From assembly GCA_002221725.1 (NCBI GenBank), contig NJFT01000004.1:372001-436000 (forward strand): a stretch of DNA of 64,000 nucleotides. The letters run 5' to 3'. Shown here one piece after another: positions 56,286-64,000 of the stretch. This stretch comes from Scedosporium boydii (lineage: Eukaryota; Ascomycota; Sordariomycetes; Microascales; Microascaceae). Positions within the stretch are counted from its first letter, which is position 1, and every line of letters begins with the position of its first letter. The notes beneath the pieces are model-generated. The model was given only the letters and a program-made list of their open reading frames with translations. It searched no databases and was not told where the DNA came from. The translations under genes and the position numbers were made by a program.

Positions 56286-59200
56286 GGAGTTATAGGCTCT
56301 CTACTAAATGTTTAATAGGTTCCTAAGTATTATTACTTCTTTTATAGTTTTTCTATTTAACTAAATACTTAATAGTTCTTTTATTATTATATAAGTTAGT
56401 AATCTTTTCTATTTTAAAGATTTTTTATTTTTTAGCTTTAAGCTAAATTAATTTTCCTAGTAATATATTTCTATAAGCTAGTTTAAGTAGTATTATATAG
56501 AATATTAGATAGTTATCTATACTTTTTAGTAGCTTTAATTTGTAGTTAACTTTTAAGATTTTTCTTTTAACTAGAAAGGGTCCTAGTTTTTAATAATTAA
56601 GTTTATTACTTAGTCTTATTATTTTAATTTAGGGGTCTCTAATATCTAGTTTCTTTTATAGTAACTAAACTTTACTTCCCCTCTTAAAAGTTAGTTTCTT
56701 AAACTACTTATTATTAATATAGTACTTTATTTTTTACTAAATAAACTATAGTTCCTCTTTTAACTACTTATATAATTCCTTTATCTTATCTACTATAAGG
56801 ATTACTTATTCTATTTATATTTTTATACCTATAAGCTTAAATCCTATCCTAGATTTAATATTATAGTTTATATAGAATAATAATATTTTAAGGCTTTCTA
56901 ATATATTAGTATTATAAGCTTTCTAAGCTAGGGGTAATAGTAATATCTAGTTATCTTATTCCTAGTTAATATAGTACTATAAATATATCTTAAGTATTTA
57001 GTTTATTTATTCTACCTAGCTTTATATCTCTAGATAATAGGCTATAAATAGTTTATAGTTAATTTCTATTCTATCTAATAGGCTTTACTAAAAGTAAAAG
57101 ATAAATACTCTACCTTTATCTAAGTTAACTTCTTCTAGTAAGTTATAGTTTACTATTATAGTTTATAGAAATAGTTTTATAAATTATAATACTTTTATAG
57201 ATTTATTATAAAGTATAAAGTAAGTATACTTTATTAATTTATTAATTACTACTATAATACTATTATATCTAATCTCTATAGCTAGGTCTTTTAACTTAGA
57301 TAGTTTTATAATAAAGTTAATAATAATTTTCTATTATAATATCTTTAATACTAGTATAGGTTATAATTACCTATAGAGCTTATAAGGTCGATTTTTATTT
57401 TTTCTATATTAGGGACATTTAACTATAATCTTAGTAGTTACCTTTTTAAGATATAAGATATAGTATTCTTTTAGTATTTTTCTTATAGTTTTTATAATTC
57501 CTAAGTATCTATTATATAGTACTTTATAGATTACTTAGATAAACTTCTCTACTAGGTTTAGAGATACTATTATCTATATTTACTCTTAGGTCTATATTTA
57601 GTCTTATAGTCTAAGGTTTATATAGTAGTTCTTAATTTCTTTTATAATTAAGTTAACTTATTATATTTAGTAGCTTCTTGCTAGCTATTATAAGTTTTCT
57701 TCTTTATTATAGTAAAGAAAGGTATTTATCTCTTTTAATATTTTCTAAAAGTAATCTAGTCTCTAGCTAAGAGTATTAATTTTCTTATTTTCTTTTCCTT
57801 TAATATATATAATCTTAAAGTTATATTTAGCTAGTTCTTCTACTTATTATATTTATTATTAATTAAGTTCCTTTATTATAGTAAACTTTATAAAGTTCTT
57901 ATAATTAGAGTATATTATAATTAGGTACTTAGCTCCTATAAAGTAGTATCTCTATTTTTTAAATACTTTGATAATAGCTATTAGTTCTTTATTAAGAATA
58001 GTATAGTATAGCTTAGGTCTATTAAGTTTCTTTAATATAAATACTACTAAGTAAATTTTACTATCTTTATCTTACTATCCTAGCTATATGCCTAAGTTAT
58101 AGTCTAATATATCTATCTCTAGTTTACAGGGTTTTATAGGGTCTATTTAGTAAAGGATAGGTTATTTATATACTAATTACTTAGCTTCTTAGAATACTTC
58201 CTATTCTTTTAGTCTCTATTAGAATAGTTTATCTTTCTTAATAAGTTTTATAAGAGCTTATATATAAGTGCTATGTCCTTCTAAGAATTTTCTATAGAAG
58301 TTAAGGAATCTAAGGAAACCTCTAACTTCTATAATATTAGTTAGTACTAGCTATTTTAAAATAGCTTTAACTTTTAATTCCTATATTTAGATCTTTCTAG
58401 GCTAGACTATATATTTAAGAAAGTCTACTTATTACTTATAGAATTTACATTTAGCTAATTCTACTAGTAGCTTTACTTTTTATAGCTTTTATAAGACTTT
58501 ATATATATATTCTTTATATTCTTCTAGTATTTTTAAGAAGATAAGGATATTATTAAAATATACTACTATAAAGTAGTCTAAGTATTTTTATAAGATATAG
58601 TTAATTATTATCTAGAAGCTTATAAGAGCATTTATTAACTTAAAAGGTATAACTAAGTATTTAAAGTACCTAAAGTATATTCTAAAAGTAGTCTTCTACT
58701 TATTACCTTCCTTAATATAGATTAAGTTATATACTCCTCTTAAGTCTAAAGTTATAAACTACTATACTTCCTAGAGTATGTCTTATAGTTTTAAGATAAG
58801 TAATAGTAGGTATTAGTTTTTAATAGTAATTTTATTAAGTTATTAATAGTCTATATATATTTATAGTTTACTATTTTTTTTTAGTATTTAGAAGATTAGG
58901 TATCTTAATAGTAATATTAAGAGCCTAATATATCCCTTCTTTAGTATTTTTATTATATAATCTTTTAATACTTACTATTATATTTTACTAAGATATAGAT
59001 AGATATAAACTTTAGTTAAGTGCCTTCTTTTAATAGTATTTTATAATCCTACTAGCTATATTTAAATAATCTAGTTTCTAGTTCTTTAGTAAATACTTTA
59101 CTATATCTTTAATATTTTTTAAATATATATTATAGTACCTCTTCTACTAGTAGTAGGGTTTTAAAAGCTATTATAGCTTTTATTATATATACTTATTTAT

Positions 59201-62130
59201 ACTTTCTTCCTTTTAGTAGGTAGTTTAAATCTTTTATAGTAAGTGCTTTAAAATAGATTATAGTTCTAAAAGCTCTTAGTTTACTTAAGAATTAACTATT
59301 TAGTTAATTCTACTTAGTAGCTAAGTTATTTCCTAGGCCTTGCTTAGTCTTATTTTAAGTAAGCTAATTAGTTACCTAATTAATCTATAGGTTTCTTATT
59401 TATAGCTATAGGGTCCCTAGTATAATAGAGTATCTAGTAATCCTAATAATATTAAAAGAAATATAGTTAACTTTTCTTATAATAGTAATATAGAGGTATG
59501 CGGTCTCTATACTAACTACCCTACCTTTATAGTCTACTAATGTCCTATTATATATATTTAGAATATATAGCTAGTGTTTTTCTACTTATAGTATTTCTAG
59601 CTAGTTAATAATTATTAAGGAAATAAAGTTTCCTTATATCCTACTATTTACTAGAACTAGAAATCCTTATCTAGCTAGGGTAATAAGTACCTTTAGATAG
59701 TAGATCTACTATTCTTTTATAATATTTATTTTTTATAGTTTCTACTTAGGTCTAGGTCCTATTATTCTTATAACTTCTTTAGTAACTAATATTAAACTAC
59801 TATATTATAGCCTTTATAAGCTAGCTATTTATTATTAGAGTCTTTAGATCTCCTAGTATTATTTTTATTACTATTTATTTAATTCTATTATTTCTTATAA
59901 GTTATTAATAAGGCTCTAGGCTAGCTTATACTATTTGTTAATTTTATCTTAGAGTTTTTTATAGAGGTTTTTAAATTCTATAGGGCCTGTTTTCCTTAGA
60001 CTTTCTAGCTTAGTTGTAGGCCCTTATTAGGCTTTAAGGAGATAGACTTACTCTTCTAGTTCTTCTATAAATTTTTTTATAGTTATTCTAGTTTTTAAGG
60101 TTTTCTCTTATTTTTCTTCCTTCTTTAGTTCTTAGACTTATTACTAGAGTTCCTAGATCTCCTTTTATCATTTTTTATTATTTTAAAAGCTTTCTTCTTC
60201 TATATTATTAATCCTTATATTAAGATTAGCTTTATTAAGGATAGTATAGTAAAGATTATCAATCTACTTTTAGAAGTTAATAAGGTCTAATATAATATTA
60301 TCTAGCTTCTTATTATAATATTAGTTAAGTCTTTTATAAAGTATTCAACTTCTACTAGTACCTCTATACTAAGTAAAAGGAACTTCTCCCTTTACTATTT
60401 TCCTTTAGTTTATCTATTATTCTTTTATAGACTACTTTCGTTCTTCCTATATTTTATTATTAGAGTCCTATATATTAAAAAGAGTATTTAAGTTCTTTAT
60501 TAATTATTTAGCTTCTTTTTCCTTTTTTATAAAGAGCTCTCTACTTATTATATTAAGTCCTAGTTCTAATTCTAGGCAGTATAGGGTTTCTAAGTAATAT
60601 CCCTACTACTTAGTAGTGCTTTTAAGGTCCTTAAAGTACTAAGTAGCTTCTTATTTAAGTTACTTTAGGTCTAACTTTTTTTTTCTAATTCTAGAGATCT
60701 ATTAGAAGGCCTCTCCTTCTAGTTTCTTAATAATAACTTAAAGGGTATCTTATTCTTTATAGTCTTTAAAAGTAGTATAGTAGTTAATAGATAGGGTATT
60801 AAACTATTCTTCTTATTACTTAGCAGCTACCCTCTCTAGCTTTTAGAGGTATATTACCTACTATAATAATACTAGTAGTTAGTAGTAATAGAGGTAGGCC
60901 TTATTATAGTATTATTTATATACTAGGTCCTCTAGTTAAAGTAGCTTAAATTCTTCTAATAACTTCTTCTTAGTTTATTCTACCTATCTCCTAATTCCTT
61001 AAACTTTAATAGGTTCTTCCTATTTTATTATTTTAAGTATTTATAGTTTCTTTAAATAGTAGCTAGCCCTATCCTTATTACTTTAGTAAGTAGTATAGTT
61101 ATTATTATAGTATATAATTTATAATAAGGATTTATAATTAATAGTACTAACTTCTAACTATTAAGTTTTTTCTTCTAATATAAACTTAAATCTAAATTTC
61201 TTCTTATTAAGCCTTTTATAGCCTAGCTTAAGTTTATACCTTATCTAATATTCCCTTATATAGTAGCTATAATATCTACATTTATAGTACTTTCCTAACT
61301 TCTCCCTAAGCTTTTTAAAAGTAGTCTATTTTATAATACTAATATTAAGTTCTATAAATCTAGTATAGGTTCCCTATATAGTAGTTTTATAAGTAGGTTT
61401 TTTCTTAATATAAGATCGTCTTTATCTTTATTTCTTTACATATTATTTATATTATTAATTATTAATCTATACTACTATAGTAATATACTTAAATAAGTCT
61501 CCTAGTTAATCTATCTTATATAGTTTATCTTTAACTTTATCTTTAAGTCTAATATAAAATTAGGCTATTAGAGGTTTATTTTCCTAGTTAAGATAAAATA
61601 CTACTTATTAAAACTTAGTAATATATTAAGAAGTAGCCCCCTTCTAATATAAGTTTTTAAGTTACTACTTATTAGCTTATTCTTTATCTAGGTTACTAAA
61701 AGCACCCTTTAAAGCTTATTTAAAGTCCTTATATTTTCTAAAAAGCTTTTAAGTTTCTTTATCCTAGTTTCTATTTAATAGGTTTTCTAAAAAGTCCTTT
61801 ATCTAAAGTTTAAACTAAGTTAGAGTATCTCTAGTAAGGAATATAGTAATAGTAAGCACCTAGTCCTCCTCCCTAGTAAGGTTAAGATAATAGTATAGGA
61901 GGTAAGCTTAGACCTATATTAGGAATCCTTAGAATACTCTCTTCTTTCTATTATAAAGCTTAGGAAGTAAGATCTTATATTAGAAGTAAGTAACCTAATC
62001 TTCTAGCTACTTAATATAGTTATTACTAGTAGATAACTTATCTTTAAATTACTACTTTTCTATTTTAAATTAATTTTTCTCTTTTTAGAAAGCTATATAG
62101 GCCTTCTTTATATTTTTTATAAAGGTAGTA
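56285..62130 (-). pseudogene. A2 gag-pol remnant
   Basis: From gag near 62130 leftwards to the chromodomain ending near 56300. RNase H at 57850-58140, RT at 58160-59180 (YFNN), protease at 59330-59850, charged segment at 59900-61000, zinc-knuckle region near 61260-61280. The first Cys of the knuckle block and scattered CG sites survive, but stops occur every few codons. Confidence 0.78.
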
Positions 62131-62211
62131 TTTTTTTTTAGTAGTTAATATATTATTTTATAGTTAATATATTATTAGATAAAGTTATTTATTAAATAGA
62201 AGTAGTTAATA

Positions 62212-62645
62212 TATTATAATCCTAATATTTTAAGTTCTAGCTAATTAATAAAATAAGTAAGTATTAAGATAGTAGATACTTATTTAAAGATAAGTAAAAT
62301 AGTTAAATAGTATTTATAATAATAGATATTAAAAGTATATATATAAATATAGAATATAGATATTATTTATATTAATTACTAAAGAGTCTAGAAGATAACT
62401 AGATTAGTAGAAGACATTATAGCTTTATATAGACACCTCTTCCATCTGTCTTCAGTATATAGGCATTTTCTAGGCATCTACCTGATCGCTTTCCTAGCAA
62501 TTACCTAGTTGCATTCCCTTCATATAGCTAGTTACTTCTAGTATATCTACCTAATTGCACTGCCAAGGAGCGACCACGTAACCCGGTTCTGGTCCTGCCG
62601 TTCCTCACCGCCCTGGGCGGCCCAAATCACGGCCAGGTCGTGACA
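62212..62645 (-). repeat. A2 5' LTR, outer 120 bases unmutated
   Basis: 434 bases. From about 62555 to 62645 the sequence is CG-rich (GGAGCGACCACGTAACCCGG, CACCGCCCTGGGCGGCCC), identical in style to the A1 5' LTR, whereas the rest is RIP-mutated. Confidence 0.9.
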
Positions 62646-62650
62646 TCGGG

Positions 62651-62730
62651 TACCTGTAGTTAGCTACCTATACTTTTTATTCTATTATATATTACTGCTT
62701 CTAGGCCTATATAAAGGTCGGTTTATAATA
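62651..62730 (-). repeat. B3 5' LTR, right part
   Basis: Completes the LTR begun at 54792 (TATATAAAGGTCGGTTTATAATA at its end). Next to it is CTAAG (62731-62735), the expected right target duplication of B3; its partner on the left was not found. Confidence 0.8.
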
Positions 62731-63695
62731 CTAAGTCCTCTTTAGTAGTACTTTTTATATATTACTTTTAAAAATAAATTAGTTTTAATTTTAGCTATTT
62801 AAAAATAATATTTATAAGTAAATAATATTTATAATATATAAATATAAGTTTTTATAAGTTTATAATAATAAATAAATAAAAATTTATTTATTATTTTATT
62901 AATTTAAAAGTTTTTTTTATAATTTTAGTATATTTTTTATATAAAATTATATTAATAAAAATAGTTTATATTTTTTAATATTATAAGTTTATAAAAACTT
63001 ATATTTATATATTATAAATATTATTTATTTATAAATATTATTTTTAAATATTTAAAGTAAAAATTAATATATATAATTTTAATTATATTAATAGTTATTA
63101 CTTTTAAAAAAAAGTAAATATTTTTAATTAATATTAAACTAGTTTTAGTTTTTAAAAAATATAATTTTTTTCTAAAAAGAAAATTAAAAAAATAATAAAT
63201 ATTTTAAAAACTTTTTTTAAAAAAATAGTTTATTAAAATATAAATATAAAAATAAAATTAATTTAAAAATAATAGTTTTTAAAAAACTTTTTTTAATAAT
63301 TAAAGTTTTTATTTAAATTTAAATTAGTTATAAAATTATAATAGTTTTTATTAAAAAAGATATTATTATAAAAACTAAAATATTATATAAAAATTTATTA
63401 TTTATTATTATTATATTAAATAAAATTTAAATAAAATAATTTTTTAATATTAATTTTATAATAATAGATTTTTATAAATTATTATATAATTTTATTATAA
63501 TTTTTATAAATTATATTAAATAAATAATTTATAAAATAAATAAATTTAATTAAAATATTTTTAAATAAATTAAATATTTTTTAAATAAATTAAATAATCT
63601 TAAATATATTAAAATTTTAAAAATAAATTAAAAGGCTTTTTATTTAATTAATTTCATAATTAATATTAAGAAATACTTCTACTTATTTTAATTAC
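62731..63695. other. Very AT-rich DNA outside the transposon nest
   Basis: Almost free of C and G, with no open frames. It contains an inverted repeat (62796-63052) and short TTAAATAAATTAAATA repeats near 63550-63600. It ends abruptly at 63695-63705, where normal-GC sequence starts. Confidence 0.6.
62796..63052. repeat. Inverted repeat with 73-75-base arms
   Basis: Left arm about 62796-62868, right arm about 62978-63052, nearly perfect complements (ATAATATTTATAATATATAA against its reverse) separated by about 110 bases. It could extrude as a cruciform or be the remains of a small palindromic element. No flanking duplication identified. Confidence 0.75.
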
Positions 63696-63853
63696 TTTTT
63701 AAAACGGACGTCTACCTGTCCTCGAGACCCCGATGGAGCTTGTATGTAATAATCTTCACTATTACAGGGAAACAACACCTAGCAAGAGTGGGCTCTAAGC
63801 CCGTCAAAAGACACTAAGCCAATGTCTATGCCCTCATCAATGACATCCCCACC
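63696..63853 (+). promoter_or_regulatory. Upstream region of PAC1/nudF
   Basis: Normal-GC sequence directly after the AT-rich block. No TATA box seen. A small hairpin-capable sequence GTAATAATCTTCACTATTAC lies at 63743-63762. At most 160 bases of ordinary upstream DNA remain before the AT-rich compartment. Confidence 0.5.
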
Positions 63854-64000
63854 ATGACTTCGATATTAACGAGTCGGCAAGCGGAGGAACTGTAAGTAGC
63901 ATACCCTAGATGAGGGATACCACCGAAAGCTCCTGGTCGTAACTGACGCTGTTTTCCTAGACACAGGTCGATCATCGCATACCTGTCGGCGAATAACTTA
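63854..64000 (+). CDS. nudF: PAC1/LIS1/NudF nuclear migration protein, N-terminus (partial at window end)
   Basis: Exon 1 63854-63891, intron 63892-63960 (GTAAGT, CTGAC branch, TTTTCCTAG; 69 bases), exon 2 from 63961 to the window end. Spliced translation is MTSILTSRQAEEL then HRSIIAYLSANNL, which matches the conserved start of fungal LIS1 orthologues (LTxRQAEELHxSIxAYLxxN), the beginning of the LisH dimerisation motif. The protein binds dynein and NudE and regulates microtubule-based nuclear movement; the C-terminal WD40 propeller must lie beyond the window. No mutation seen. Confidence 0.9.

Larger units (their letters stand above)
55165..62645 (-). mobile_element. A2: full-length A-family chromodomain gypsy element
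   Basis: 7481 bases; LTRs 55165-55598 and 62212-62645, each 434 bases; TSD TCGGG at 55160-55164 and 62646-62650. Inserted in the B3 LTR (empty site readable in B4 near 50630). Reversed purine tract ATTTCCCCTCTCCC at 55601-55614. Nearly collinear with A1, with TAG/TAA-broken pol and an RT motif YFNN at 58549-58560. Heavily RIP-mutated except near the 5' LTR. Confidence 0.92.

Noticed and set aside
62796..63052. Centromere or mitochondrial-insert origin for the AT-only DNA
   Set aside because: No mitochondrial genes or tRNAs, and nothing in the sequence demonstrates centromere identity.
1..64000. tRNA and rRNA genes
   Set aside because: I found no cloverleaf with intact A and B boxes and no rRNA-like conserved blocks by eye; a tRNAscan-SE run could overturn this.

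Overview
The window is a repeat-rich, AT-rich compartment of a filamentous ascomycete genome (Pezizomycotina; a Eurotiomycete-like fungus is my best guess, not proven). Evidence for this: short fungal introns, fungal gene families (PAC1/LIS1, BTB-domain, HNH-domain and SANT-like proteins), chromodomain Ty3/gypsy retrotransposons, and very strong repeat-induced point mutation (RIP). In the repeats C survives almost only before C or T. CA, TG and CG are nearly absent over kilobases, and Gln/Trp codons have become TAA/TAG.

Most of 5.6-62.7 kb can be explained as one Russian doll of LTR retrotransposons, solved from target-site duplications (TSDs) and 'empty' paralogous copies inside the window. 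I name the families A-E. The outer element is B3 (minus strand, about 5658 to 62730). Inserted in it are D (6457-28532, TSD GAACC), B4 (29030-50723, TSD CCTAT), an inverted pair of C repeats (51355-52690) and A2 (55165-62645, TSD TCGGG, inside the 5' LTR of B3). D contains E (8685-25395) and two C repeats. E contains a solo A-type LTR (10096-10516, TSD ATCTC) and a complete A1 element (17545-25006, TSD CTCTA). The left edge (1-505) is the 5' end of another E element running out of the window.

B4 is abnormal. Between its protease/RT region and its 5' LTR, where gag should be, lies about 16.5 kb of unrelated DNA (33808 to about 50273). This holds a gene head with CCAAT and TATA boxes (34181), a SANT-like pseudogene (35240-36858), an HNH-nuclease-family pseudogene (37417-38671, minus), a BTB/POZ-type gene with two nonsense codons (39026-40571), a 5'-truncated A-type gypsy (A3, 40772-47354), and one intact uncharacterised gene (49157-50092, minus).

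At the right end the AT-rich DNA stops sharply near 63.7 kb. The first two exons of the nuclear-migration gene PAC1/nudF/LIS1 begin at 63854, so the nest lies beside euchromatic, gene-bearing DNA.

The observation I rate highest is a small ORF on the strand opposite to gag-pol, between the chromodomain and the 3' LTR of A and B elements. Its protein signal survives in four copies (A1, A2, A3, B4). Nothing here proves a working new system: most of the coding material is degenerate.
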